From: UBA5314 sp964635975
Lineage (GTDB): Bacteria; Bacillota; Syntrophomonadia; Syntrophomonadales; Syntrophomonadaceae
Reading direction: 5' to 3'
Assembly (NCBI GenBank): GCA_964635975.1
Contig: CAZWPO010000012.1
Coordinates: 1-64,000 of the forward strand
Length of the DNA: 64,000 nt
Position 1 is the first letter of the stretch. Each line of letters starts with the position of its first letter. This document shows positions 44,646 through 53,462 of this stretch, piece by piece. A model generated the notes under the pieces. That model was not told where the DNA came from. It made no database searches and saw only the letters and a program-made list of their open reading frames with translations. A program made the position numbers and the translations under genes.

Positions 44646-45419
44646 ATGAAAAAGGATTATAAAAAACCTTTGAGTTCATCTGAACTTATGGATGCCATTG
44701 AAATTGCACTAAATGAAAAGAGATCCTTATCAATAGTCTCAGTTGGTCAAACTGAAGCCTTTATCATGGCTCAGTACACTATATTTTCAGAAGAAGAATT
44801 CATGAATCATCGCGAGGCTTACAATGCCAATCGAGCCGTCAAAACTGGTTTCTTACACCGGGGTGTCAGATTCCCAAATATTGACGCCCGTGATGACGCA
44901 GTGGCTGCGGCAAGAAAGGCTGATATTATAGGTTACAACTTAATCGAACCCTGGGCTAAACAGTTTACCGAAAAAGTGTTTTCAGCGTATCTGATTGAAC
45001 CCGAGGTAATATTTGAGGCAAATATCAGGCGGGTCATTATGTTTTCGCAGCAGGCCAAGTTTGCAAATATCCTCCAAGGGAGAAATGTCCTGTTGGTCGG
45101 TTCTCTCGCCCCTGAGGCCAAAGATGCTATGGAGGCAAAGTATTTAGATAAATTGGATTTTAATATTGTTGGCGCCATTAGCATTTACGAATATGACGAA
45201 ATTCCAGATGTGAAAGAACAGATTTGCAAACACGATTTTGATCTTTGTCTACTTGGAGCCGGGGTAAATGCGCTTATATTAGCACCCTTTGCGGCAGAAA
45301 CTTGCGGGGCAGTGGCATTTGACATCGGTTGGGGGATCAAATCTCTGATAGACGGGGAGGTAGTTCTGGATTCATTTATCAATGATGTAATCGGTTTAGA
45401 AAATCTGATGAACATGTAG
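44646..45419 (+). CDS. GT-D fold glycosyltransferase-like protein, copy 1
   Basis: The 257-residue protein has the GT-D hallmarks, LSIVSVGQTEAFIMAQYT, the FLHRGVRFPNI segment and CLLGAGVNALILAPFAAETCGAVAFDIG, as in DUF1792/GT-D proteins that glycosylate surface or adhesin proteins. The ATG at 44646 follows AGGAGGTG; the 44589 start adds 19 unrelated residues. A homologue lies on the other strand at 51003-51770 and a relic at 49347. The gene heads the surface-sugar cluster. Confidence 0.82.
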   Translation: MKKDYKKPLSSSELMDAIEIALNEKRSLSIVSVGQTEAFIMAQYTIFSEEEFMNHREAYNANRAVKTGFLHRGVRFPNIDARDDAVAAARKADIIGYNLIEPWAKQFTEKVFSAYLIEPEVIFEANIRRVIMFSQQAKFANILQGRNVLLVGSLAPEAKDAMEAKYLDKLDFNIVGAISIYEYDEIPDVKEQICKHDFDLCLLGAGVNALILAPFAAETCGAVAFDIGWGIKSLIDGEVVLDSFINDVIGLENLMNM

Positions 45420-45445
45420 TTGGATCAAAGAAAGGAAAACAAGCA

Positions 45446-46366
45446 ATGAAATTACTGGTTACCAGCGGCGATTTCAAACATCACCTAACACCAAATTTCC
45501 ACTATCTGCTTGAAGAACTGTCGAGACTTACCGATTTGACAGTATGGTATCAATCCGGCGATATTCAAGATATTTTAAGCGAGCTGGGCTTTGTCCCGGA
45601 CTTCATTTTTATCAATGAGTACGGGGAGACCAACTCGCCTAAAATTACCGGCCTGTCGGGCCTGTCTATTCCTTTTGCCGCTGCATTGCACGATCTGCAT
45701 TACCAAATTCCAGAGAGAAATAGATCGTTGGGCCAGGATAAGGTACAGCATATCTTTTCTATCGGCAGAGATAAGTTTTACGAGTGGTATCCCAATCACA
45801 CGAACCGGCTTTGCTGGTTGCCGCATCATGTAAATACTAACATTTTCAAGGATTATGGTTTGAATAAAGAAATCGACTATTTAATGATGGGCGCAGTTCA
45901 TCCCCGCGTGTATCCACTGCGCTATAAAATTCTTAACCGTATGAAGAATGTCACCGGCTTTATATATCACCAACATCCAGGTTATCGTTTTTTCAACCAT
46001 GATGACCAGGCTTATGTGCACGAAAAATATGCCCGCGAGATAAATCGGGCTAAAATTTTTCTCACCTGCGGTTCTGTCTGGGGATACCCATTAGCCAAGT
46101 ATTACGAAGTTCTTGCCTGCAAGACCCTACTTTTGGCCCCGGTTTGCAGCGAACTTGGCGATCTGGGTTTTATCCCAGGGGTCCATTATGTTGACATAAA
46201 CGAATACAATTTTATGACGAAGGCCGAGTACTATCTGCAGCATGAAGCCCAACGTATGGCTATAGTGCAGCAGGGTTATGAGATGGTTCAAACACGGCAT
46301 TCAACAAGAAAAAGGGCACAAGAATTGCTTGATATGATTGCCGGTATTCTTAAGCAATATCAATGA
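45446..46366 (+). CDS. CgeB-like glycosyltransferase
   Basis: The 306-residue protein has an N-terminal CgeB/DUF3880-like half (FHYLLEELSRLTDLTVWYQS...PFAAALHDLHYQIPERN) and a C-terminal Glyco_trans_1_2 half (EKYAREINRAKIFLTCGSVWGY, PLAKYYEVLACKTLLLAP). CgeB proteins modify spore-surface proteins. It follows the GT-D gene by 26 bases with a ribosome site AAAGGAAA. The C-terminal half recurs in the relic at 49434-49826. Confidence 0.82.
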   Translation: MKLLVTSGDFKHHLTPNFHYLLEELSRLTDLTVWYQSGDIQDILSELGFVPDFIFINEYGETNSPKITGLSGLSIPFAAALHDLHYQIPERNRSLGQDKVQHIFSIGRDKFYEWYPNHTNRLCWLPHHVNTNIFKDYGLNKEIDYLMMGAVHPRVYPLRYKILNRMKNVTGFIYHQHPGYRFFNHDDQAYVHEKYAREINRAKIFLTCGSVWGYPLAKYYEVLACKTLLLAPVCSELGDLGFIPGVHYVDINEYNFMTKAEYYLQHEAQRMAIVQQGYEMVQTRHSTRKRAQELLDMIAGILKQYQ

Positions 46367-46397
46367 TCTCTGATTCATAGACCTGGGAGGCATACTT

Positions 46398-47474
46398 ATG
46401 ATCAACATATCTAAGCCCATGATCGGTGAAGCCGAAAAAAGAGCTGTCCTTCGAGTGCTTAACTCAGGAATGCTAACCCAAGGGCCGGTAGTACAGCAAT
46501 TCGAAACAGCTTTTGCGAAATACTGCGGGGTAAAGTACGCGGTAGCCACTTCTTCAGGAACCACTGCCCTGCACCTGGCGCTCTTAGCCCACGGAATCGG
46601 ACCTGGCGATGAGGTGATTACCAGCCCTTTTACCTTTATTGCTACTGTCAATGCCATTTGCTATGTTGGTGCCACACCGGTGTTTGCCGATATAGATCCC
46701 CAAACATTTAATCTCGATCCCGGATTAGTAAAGAAATCAATAAGCTCCAGAACCCGTGCCATAATCCCTGTCCACTTATTTGGATTGGCGGCTGACATGG
46801 ACCAGTTTTCTAAGATAGCAGTCCAGAACGATTTAGTACTCATTGAAGATGCCTGCCAGGCCCATGGCGCGGAATGGAATAATCAAAAGGTCGGTTCCTT
46901 CGGAACTGGCTGCTTCTCGTTTTATCCCAGCAAGAACATAACCTCCGGCGAAGGCGGCATGCTGACAACTAATGATGCAGCAATTGCCGAAAAGGCCCAA
47001 ATACTGCGCAATCAAGGTATGAAATCCAGATACAATTATACAGATCTGGGCTTTAACTACCGCATGACCGATATACATGCCGCTATCGGATTGACCCAGC
47101 TTTTCAGATTAGAATCGTTTATAAAAAAACGGATTCATAATGCTCAATATTTAAGTGAAAAGCTTAATCAATACGTATCATGTCCGCTGATTCCTGAAAA
47201 AGCTCGTCATGTTTTCAATCAATATACCATCCAGACTGACGTTAGGGATAAATTATTGAATGTACTACAGTCCAGTGGTATTGGAACTGGTGTATATTAT
47301 CCATTGCCAGTGCATAAGCAAACTGACTTTGCCGGAAGTCCTTCTCTCCCTCTGCCGGTGGCTGAAGAATTATGCCAGAAAGTTCTCTCCCTTCCGGTGC
47401 ACCCCGGACTCACCCAACGGGATCTTAATACAATTGTTGTAACGGTTATAGAATCATTTGACAGAAAGAAGTGA
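46398..47474 (+). CDS. DegT/DnrJ/EryC1/StrS-type sugar aminotransferase
   Basis: The 358-residue protein is a PLP-dependent sugar aminotransferase. The PLP-binding Lys is in FSFYPSKNITSGEGGML near residue 180, and GTTALHLALLAHGIGPGDEV and VLIEDACQAHGAEWNN are family signatures. In the WbpE-like pathway it converts UDP-3-keto-GlcNAc(A) to the 3-amino form. It starts at ATG behind GGGAGG and overlaps the oxidoreductase gene by 4 bases. Confidence 0.92.
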   Translation: MINISKPMIGEAEKRAVLRVLNSGMLTQGPVVQQFETAFAKYCGVKYAVATSSGTTALHLALLAHGIGPGDEVITSPFTFIATVNAICYVGATPVFADIDPQTFNLDPGLVKKSISSRTRAIIPVHLFGLAADMDQFSKIAVQNDLVLIEDACQAHGAEWNNQKVGSFGTGCFSFYPSKNITSGEGGMLTTNDAAIAEKAQILRNQGMKSRYNYTDLGFNYRMTDIHAAIGLTQLFRLESFIKKRIHNAQYLSEKLNQYVSCPLIPEKARHVFNQYTIQTDVRDKLLNVLQSSGIGTGVYYPLPVHKQTDFAGSPSLPLPVAEELCQKVLSLPVHPGLTQRDLNTIVVTVIESFDRKK

Positions 47475-48505
47475 AAAAAATGGCAGAGAAAATATCCACA
47501 TTAAAGGCAGGCGTTATCGGCGCAGGAGCTATGGGACGCAACCACATACGTATTTATTCAGAGCTAAACGATGTAAAGCTGGTGGCTATTGCCGATCCCG
47601 ATCTTGATTCCCTGAATCGCAGCACTTCTCTTTTTTCGATAGATGGCTATGCAGACTACCGGGAAATGATTGAAAAGGAAGATCTGGACCTCATCTCTTT
47701 AGTCGCACCCACCAGTCTCCATTTTCCCATAGCCAAAGAAGTAATAGGATGCGGCATTCATATCCTGGTAGAAAAACCGTTGGCATCTAGTGTTGAGGAA
47801 GGCTGTGAACTCATTGCTCTGGCCAGAAAAATGGGCGTAATTCTAGGAGTTGGTCATGTCGAGAGATACAATCCGGTTATTAATGAGATGAAGAATCGAA
47901 TAGTCCAAGGAATACTGGGGAGAGTTTTTCAGATTACTATTCGCCGAATCGGTCCATTCCCAGAACGAATAAAAGATGTCGGCGTGCTGCTGGACCTGTC
48001 TACCCATGATATTGACATACTGCATTATCTAACTGAAGCCGATATAACAAGATCATGGACCGAGTCAGCCCGATATCTACATGAAAAAAATGAAGATTTA
48101 GCTGTAAGTACCTTGCGCTTTTCCAACGGGATCATAGGGATTTTGATAGAGAACTGGCTTAGTCCGGCAAAGGTTCGAGAAGTTGTAGTTAATGGGGAGC
48201 AGGGCATGCTAGTTGCCGACCTCTTGACTCAGGATCTATATTTTTTTCAAAATAATTACTCCATCGGGACTTGGGAAAGCCTTAATTCCTTTCGCGGTAT
48301 GAGCGAAGGAAACATGACACGTTTCCATATACTAAGAGGCGAGCCGCTGCTGCTGGAGCTTGCCGCTTTTGCCGAATCCGTCCAGAAGCGGCAAGCCTTC
48401 AGAGCCAACGGCGAAGACGGGTTAAAAGCCCTTCAGATGGCAGTACTGTTAAGCAAAAGTGCCAATAATCAAGTCCATGACCATATTGCGATCAATCCCG
48501 AATAA
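47471..48505 (+). CDS. Gfo/Idh/MocA-family oxidoreductase (WbpB-like)
   Basis: The 344-residue protein has an N-terminal NAD-binding Rossmann fold (AGVIGAGAMGRNHIRIY), the family motif HILVEKPLASSVEEG and a C-terminal GFO_IDH domain (VGHVERYNPVINEMKN, DLSTHDIDILHYL). Beside a DegT aminotransferase and an acyltransferase, it fits WbpB/WlbA, which oxidises UDP-GlcNAcA at C3. GTG 47471 overlaps the previous stop; ATG 47480 is an alternative start. Confidence 0.88.
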   Translation: MKKMAEKISTLKAGVIGAGAMGRNHIRIYSELNDVKLVAIADPDLDSLNRSTSLFSIDGYADYREMIEKEDLDLISLVAPTSLHFPIAKEVIGCGIHILVEKPLASSVEEGCELIALARKMGVILGVGHVERYNPVINEMKNRIVQGILGRVFQITIRRIGPFPERIKDVGVLLDLSTHDIDILHYLTEADITRSWTESARYLHEKNEDLAVSTLRFSNGIIGILIENWLSPAKVREVVVNGEQGMLVADLLTQDLYFFQNNYSIGTWESLNSFRGMSEGNMTRFHILRGEPLLLELAAFAESVQKRQAFRANGEDGLKALQMAVLLSKSANNQVHDHIAINPE

Positions 48506-49175
48506 TTGGGGACCGAAGATCAATTTTGGGTTGCTTTACAACTCTGGCCGGTCTACCCGTGACCAGCGTATAAGGAGGAACATCTTTGGTGACCAGGCTG
48601 CCAGCGCCGACTACGCAGCCTTCACCAAAGTGGACACCCGGCACCGCCGTAACTCCAACTGCAATTCGCACACCCCGCCCGGTTGAAAATCCTTTCATAT
48701 TTTGACCGTGTCCCTGCCGATGAAAAGCAATGGCATTGTCATTAGCCCCGATAAAAAATGGAGCTATAAAGGTGTGGTCTCCAATGTTGCAGTATTTTGT
48801 TATATGATTCTGCGAATGAATGCCGCAGTAATCCCCTATAATGGTGTCCCCCTCACACGCGGTTAGGTTTCCCAGGTAGGTCTTTTTGCCAATTATGGTT
48901 CGTTCTCTTAAAACACAATTATGCCCCACTGACGATTCGGGGCCAATCTTACATCCATGATAAATTACGGCTCCACTCCTTATTTGGGCATTCTCACATA
49001 TTTCCGTTTCATCTTTCGGGCAGTCACCTTCATAATATCCCAAGACCACATTATCCCCTATTTTTGCTCCGCTCTTAATAGTCACATTATCGTATATTGT
49101 GATATTGCTTCCCAGGCTGACCCCTTCCTCGATTGTTACGTTATTCCCCCTGCGCAAATTGACTACGAGCATCAT
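48492..49175 (-). CDS. Left-handed beta-helix N-acyltransferase (WbpD-like)
   Basis: The 227-residue protein consists of hexapeptide repeats (IEEGVSLGSNITIYDNVTIK, SGAKIGDNVVLG...CKIGPESSVGHNCVLRERTI) and ends with PPYTLVTGRPARVVKQPKI, typical of UDP-amino-sugar N-acetyltransferases. It could acetylate the 3-amino group made by the neighbouring aminotransferase. It is convergent with the oxidoreductase and overlaps it by 14 bases, so it is transcribed separately despite the shared pathway. Confidence 0.85.
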   Translation of the reverse strand: MMLVVNLRRGNNVTIEEGVSLGSNITIYDNVTIKSGAKIGDNVVLGYYEGDCPKDETEICENAQIRSGAVIYHGCKIGPESSVGHNCVLRERTIIGKKTYLGNLTACEGDTIIGDYCGIHSQNHITKYCNIGDHTFIAPFFIGANDNAIAFHRQGHGQNMKGFSTGRGVRIAVGVTAVPGVHFGEGCVVGAGSLVTKDVPPYTLVTGRPARVVKQPKIDLRSPIIRD

Positions 49176-49346
49176 AAAGCCTCCCTATGATTAAAAATGA
49201 CTAGCAGTCTGCTAAGGAATAATATGCCAGGTCTTCAGGCGATGTGATTGCCAAAAGGCCCCTAACATTATTTGGTAATACAATAACCCCGGCCCAATTG
49301 CACGCATACAATAGAAGCAAAAATAAGTCAGTGGGGTATAAAAGAA

Positions 49347-49826
49347 TGCCAGCACCAAATTTACTGAACTCAGCACAATTAATGGGCCAAATCCTTGCCG
49401 CCCTGGAAAACAAAATACCTTTATCAGTGGTATCCGTGGCATGCTGGTTGTAGAAATTTTGAGGATGATGAGAATGCCTTTGTTGGAGAGAAATACGCCC
49501 GGGAATTGAACCGCGCCAAAATCTTCTTTACCTGTGATTCTAAATATCAATATCCGGTTCCCAAGTATTTTGAGGCAAGCGCATGCAAAACTTTATTGAT
49601 GGCATCTGAATCAAAAGAATTGAAGGATCTAGGATTTGAGCCCGGTATTAACTTCGTGGCTATAGAAGAACAAAACTTTGAGGAAAAGGCGAAGTACTAT
49701 CTTCATCATGAAGAGGAGAGGCTGAAAATTGCTAGGCAGGGATATGAAATGGTTCACTCCCGTCATTCCACGGTCAAGAGGGCTATGGAAATGGCAGCTA
49801 TTATTGAAAATATCATAAAATCTTGA
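49347..49826 (+). pseudogene. Fusion relic: GT-D N-terminus joined to CgeB-like C-terminus
   Basis: From 49347, MPAPNLLNSAQLMGQILAAL and ENKIPLSVVSV match the start of the GT-D proteins at 44646 and 51003. At about 49434 the sequence jumps, in another frame, to the C-terminal half of a CgeB-like glycosyltransferase (NAFVGEKYARELNRAKIFFT, KYFEASACKTLLMASESKEL) and stops at 49826. A deletion between a former GT-D gene and its CgeB neighbour explains this. The gene order copies that of 44646-46366, so a whole pair was once duplicated. Confidence 0.8.
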
Positions 49827-49849
49827 ACCAGAAACAGAGGTGGAAATCA

Positions 49850-49984
49850 GTGTTTCCGAGTTATAGCGCTTTTGTATGTCAGCAGGAAATGATTGCGGTA
49901 GTCGGAATGGGCTTTATTGGACTTCCTTTAGCTGTGTTATTAGGTCAAAAATATAGGGTGCTGGGTTATTATTGGAGGTTATAA
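49850..49984 (+). pseudogene. N-terminal relic of a nucleotide-sugar dehydrogenase (WbpA-like)
   Basis: A 44-codon frame (GTG start behind AGAGGTGG) contains IAVVGMGFIGLPLAVLLGQK and YRVLGY, the Rossmann start of UDP-sugar 6-dehydrogenases. It stops after 44 codons; the remaining 380 residues are missing and the next gene begins at 49987. In Pseudomonas-type pathways this enzyme (WbpA) is the first step before WbpB, WbpE and WbpD, all of which have relatives here. Confidence 0.75.
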
Positions 49985-49986
49985 CG

Positions 49987-50955
49987 ATGAATATAGTGCT
50001 GGTCACCGGGGTGGCAGGCTTCATAGGGAGCAGAGTGGCCACTATGTTATTAGAAGAAGGACATTTTGTAATTGGAATTGATAATTTAAATAATTATTAC
50101 GATAGAAGATTAAAACTACACCGCCTGACCAGTTTACAAGGGAACTCGTCCTTCAAGTTCTACCACCTGGATATTGAGAACTACGACGCTTTAAATCTGG
50201 TTTTCGACCTGCATCACCCTATGGCGGTAATAAACCTGGCTGCTCGGGCAGGAGTACGCTATAGTATGGAAAATCCCTTTGTATATGTCTCAACCAATGT
50301 AATGGGGACCGTAAATCTCCTCCAACTATGCCGATTTTATACTGTCTCAAAATTCATACTGGCCTCTTCTTCGTCTCTCTATGCCGGGCATGAACTTCCC
50401 TTTCAAGAGAATTTAGCGGTTAACCAGCCAATTTCTCCATACGCTGCCTCAAAAAAGGCAGCTGAAGCGCTTGCATATTCTTACTATTATTTGTATGGCA
50501 TAGACGTAACTGTGCTCAGATATTTTACCGTATACGGCCCGGCAGGCCGTCCGGATATGAGCATTTTTCTTTTCATTCATAAATTAATGAAGAATGAATC
50601 TCTCACAATATTCGGGGATGGAACACAAAGTCGGGACTTTACCTATATTGATGATATTGCCAGGGGAACTTTGAAAGCGCTCTCGCTGAAAGGATATGAG
50701 CTCATTAATTTAGGGGGCAGCCACCAGATCCAATTAGATAGAATACTAAACATTTTGGAAAATTATACAGCAAAAAAGGCAGATGTCAATTTGGAGGAGT
50801 TTCACAAAGCCGACCTTAAAGAAACCTTATCAGATATCGGAAAAGCCAACCGCTTGCTGGGCTGGCGTCCCGAAATAAGTATAGAGGAAGGGCTAAAAAG
50901 AACAGTTTGCTGGTTTAATGAAAACTGGTCCTGGCTGCAGGATATCAATATATAG
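49987..50955 (+). CDS. NAD-dependent sugar epimerase/dehydratase (UDP-glucuronate 4-epimerase-like)
   Basis: The 322-residue protein has the extended-SDR glycine motif TGVAGFIGSRVATMLLEEG, the catalytic serine in ILASSSSLYAG and the YxxxK pair in SPYAASKKAAEALAYSYY. VLRYFTVYGPAGRPDMSIFL is typical of UDP-glucuronate/galactose epimerases. The ATG at 49987 follows TTGGAGGTT; an earlier in-frame TTG lies in the ribosome site. It is the last gene of the plus-strand sugar cluster. Confidence 0.9.
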   Translation: MNIVLVTGVAGFIGSRVATMLLEEGHFVIGIDNLNNYYDRRLKLHRLTSLQGNSSFKFYHLDIENYDALNLVFDLHHPMAVINLAARAGVRYSMENPFVYVSTNVMGTVNLLQLCRFYTVSKFILASSSSLYAGHELPFQENLAVNQPISPYAASKKAAEALAYSYYYLYGIDVTVLRYFTVYGPAGRPDMSIFLFIHKLMKNESLTIFGDGTQSRDFTYIDDIARGTLKALSLKGYELINLGGSHQIQLDRILNILENYTAKKADVNLEEFHKADLKETLSDIGKANRLLGWRPEISIEEGLKRTVCWFNENWSWLQDINI

Positions 50956-51002
50956 TCGGTAATTCGCAGTTCTGAGGACTTCAAAAGCCTCAAAAATAAC
51001 TC

Positions 51003-51770
51003 TCACATTCTCATAATGTTTTTAATGCCGATAATACGGGCTATCCACTCATCCATAACAATTCTTTCGCTCACCATGCTGGTCATTCCAGAGCCGATAT
51101 CGAAGGCCACTTTACCCATGCATCCGGATATGTAGGGCGCCAGGATAAGTGCGTTGATACCGGCTGATAGTAAGCAAACATCAAAATCGTATTTTATAAT
51201 ATCTTCTTTTGCCTTTTTTATTTCACCATAATCGCTGATGCTTATCGCCCCTACGATCTCGCACTGGTATGAGCGGAGATATTTGGTTTCAATTTTTCTT
51301 TTTATCTCCGGTGTTTGAGAACCTACTAATAGAAGTTTTTTACCTTTCAACATGCAAATAAACTTTTCCTTTTGGGAAAACATGATAACCCGTCTCAAGT
51401 GGGCCTCAAAAACCATGGCTGGATTAATATTATTTAGTGCAAGAACCTTCTCGGCTAGGAGGCAGGCCGGTTCAACAATGGTATTATAGCCGATAATATC
51501 AGCCTTTCTTGCAGCTTCTATTGCTTCATCCCGGGCTTCAATATTGGGAAAGCGTATTCCACGGTGGCAAAAGCCTTCCTTAAAACCCCAGTTGGCAACT
51601 ACTGCTTCCGGGTGACGCAGGATTTCTTCCTCGTTAAAAATTGAATACTGGGCCATTGTAAAGGCCTCAGTAGCTCCTACTGATACAATGGACAGGGGGT
51701 TGTTATGCGATAGAGCCTGACTGATGACGTCCATCAGAGCAGAACTCCCTAGCTTTATTGGTTGATTCAA
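51003..51770 (-). CDS. GT-D fold glycosyltransferase-like protein, copy 2
   Basis: The 255-residue protein is clearly homologous to the 44646-45419 gene (LSIVSVGATEAFTMAQYS, FCHRGIRFPNIEARDEAIEA, CLLSAGINALILAPYISGCM). TTG at 51770 lies 4 bases after GGGGTGA and gives the same N-terminal length as copy 1; ATG at 51809 would add 13 unusual residues. It is on the opposite strand from the first copy, upstream of the DNRLRE surface protein gene relative to its direction of transcription. Confidence 0.8.
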   Translation of the reverse strand: MNQPIKLGSSALMDVISQALSHNNPLSIVSVGATEAFTMAQYSIFNEEEILRHPEAVVANWGFKEGFCHRGIRFPNIEARDEAIEAARKADIIGYNTIVEPACLLAEKVLALNNINPAMVFEAHLRRVIMFSQKEKFICMLKGKKLLLVGSQTPEIKRKIETKYLRSYQCEIVGAISISDYGEIKKAKEDIIKYDFDVCLLSAGINALILAPYISGCMGKVAFDIGSGMTSMVSERIVMDEWIARIIGIKNIMRM

Positions 51771-51886
51771 TTGCTCACCCCTCTGCTTACAGCATGAAAC
51801 ACATTCCATATCAATGAGCAGTACCGCCTGGCGGTTTTAGTCAGGACAGCCTGCTCCGAAATACTCTACAGGTTTTTCCAGAACCT

Positions 51887-52768
51887 CTAGAGTTCCCTGG
51901 TCCGAGGATAAATCCAAACAGTCTCTCCACCCGCTCCTCTTAGTATCACTCGGGAATACTCAGCAGCTACTGCAGTAGACAAAACTATAGCTTCTCGGTC
52001 TGTTCCACACGGAGCTAAACTCTCCCATTCTCCAGCATCAAAGAATAGGCCATCCGGATCATTATCAAATCCCACCTGAATTTTGGCCTCGACACTAAGC
52101 GACGATGAAGCATTACATACCATATAGGTAGCGCATTCTCTTGAGCCTAGAGGAATCGGGGTTGATCCCACAGGTTCAGGAGGGATAGGGATTGTCTTCT
52201 GCTCTGTATTGTGAATATTTATTCTGCCCCGTGTAAAATTAATACTTAAATGGGGCCAAACCGTACTGTACGGGTGATTAGTGCTATAAAATCCTACCAG
52301 GCTATTGGATAATTCATTGCCAACCAGCATAAAACCATTATTAACGATCGAGCCCTCCAACCAGCTCTTGACCAAATCAGTGATATCAATACTTATCGGC
52401 CCTAAAGGGGTTGAACTATCAATGTATTTGGCACTCTCCCATATCGGACTAAAAGGGCTGGGATTGAAAGGTGGTTGATCATTCCATGTGACACTTTCTT
52501 GATCCCAGTTGTTTAATAGCCGTAAAACCGAGATATATTCGCCAGTAGCGCTTGTTTCGTTTCGATACATGTATAAGTTAAGTTCGGCGGCATTAATAGT
52601 ACTGTCTGATGGCAGAGTGCTCAAATCAAACTTCAATGACGACCTATATGCATCTCCTGCTTGCGTAAATTGGCCGCAAAAAAGAGCGATACTGGTTCCG
52701 AAATTTTGTTCCGGATACCATTCCGAAACATATGCATCATTATTTGGCAGCAGTGAAAGCAACGCCAT
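51887..52768 (-). CDS. DNRLRE-domain surface protein with DUF6385-like C-terminus
   Basis: The 293-residue protein has an N-terminal DNRLRE domain (NNDAYVSEWYPEQNFGTSIA, LKFDLSTLPSDSTINAAELN, WDQESVTWNDQPPF). A linker and a C-terminal domain follow (IHNTEQKTIPIPPEPVGSTP, YMVCNASSSLSVEAKIQVG) of the DUF6385 type seen in Clostridia. No signal peptide is visible, so export may be by spore coat assembly. Its location next to GT-D and CgeB-like genes suggests that it is a glycosylated spore-surface protein; that is inference. Confidence 0.75.
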   Translation of the reverse strand: MALLSLLPNNDAYVSEWYPEQNFGTSIALFCGQFTQAGDAYRSSLKFDLSTLPSDSTINAAELNLYMYRNETSATGEYISVLRLLNNWDQESVTWNDQPPFNPSPFSPIWESAKYIDSSTPLGPISIDITDLVKSWLEGSIVNNGFMLVGNELSNSLVGFYSTNHPYSTVWPHLSINFTRGRINIHNTEQKTIPIPPEPVGSTPIPLGSRECATYMVCNASSSLSVEAKIQVGFDNDPDGLFFDAGEWESLAPCGTDREAIVLSTAVAAEYSRVILRGAGGETVWIYPRTREL

Positions 52769-52933
52769 TACAATCAGCCCCTTGAATTAATAATGCTATA
52801 TCATATGAGCAACACCGCCAAAGGGCTACCAGCATTAACCTCCATTGTTTTATTTATCCTTTAAATTGGCCGGGTCCAAATGCTCGGATGATATTGCGAT
52901 ATGGCGTAGATCTTAATAAGATATTTGCCCAAT

Positions 52934-52956
52934 AAAAAATCCGCGTTTAAGCGGAA
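52934..52956 (-). terminator. Terminator of the ferritin-like gene
   Basis: On the minus strand CCGC-TTAAAC-GCGG is followed by ATTTTTT. A second, GC-rich hairpin, AGGGGGGC...GCCCCCCT, lies at 52977-52998 between the stop codon and this site. The tandem hairpins would end transcription firmly. Confidence 0.65.
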
Positions 52957-53005
52957 GCAATCTGATGACTAAGCTGAGGGGGGCTATAACGCCCCCCTGC
53001 TCATG

Positions 53006-53314
53006 TTATTTGTTCTTTAAGGCTTCGATTTCTTCTTCGACTTCCTCTGCTCCTTCGGCATAGAATTTTTCTTCATCAGGATCTAGTTCTTTAAGAAGAC
53101 GCAAAAATTCTCCAGCATGAACCCGTTCTTCATCGGCAATGTCTTTCAATACTGCTATCGCCAATGGATTATCTGTAGATTCCGCAAGCTGCATATAAAG
53201 CTGGATGGCTTCATATTCTGCAGATACCATGAAGCGAATTGCTCTGACAAGCTCCGGTTGCGTTAGCTTTCGATCTTTCGCCAATCCCGAAAAAGGTTGT
53301 CCAAAATCCGGCAA
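53006..53314 (-). CDS. Ferritin-like protein of the rubrerythrin/encapsulated-ferritin group
   Basis: The 102-residue protein carries the diiron ligands: E in SAEYEAIQLYMQLAESTDN, and E-x-x-H in IADEERVHAGEFLRLLKEL. Its beginning PDFGQPFSGLAKDRKLT and its end EEVEEEIEALKNK match small encapsulated-ferritin-like proteins, including those fused to encapsulin in some archaea. It starts at TTG behind GGAGGG. No encapsulin shell gene is visible in the window. A role in iron storage or peroxide defence is likely, next to a peroxiredoxin. Confidence 0.85.
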   Translation of the reverse strand: MPDFGQPFSGLAKDRKLTQPELVRAIRFMVSAEYEAIQLYMQLAESTDNPLAIAVLKDIADEERVHAGEFLRLLKELDPDEEKFYAEGAEEVEEEIEALKNK

Positions 53315-53462
53315 AGCAAGCCCTCCTTCCTGTGCTATTTTTTATGGGCAGCCAATACTAAAAAACCTGATTGACTTTAACACGCAATATTCGACGAGGA
53401 TGGTGGAATTCCATCATTGGTATTTTATTTTTTGGGGTAATTCGTCCACCAACTCGCAGATG

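Noticed and set aside
49212..49550. Minus-strand 112-codon frame over the GT-D/CgeB relic
   Set aside because: The plus-strand sequence matches two known families; the minus frame has no recognisable content.
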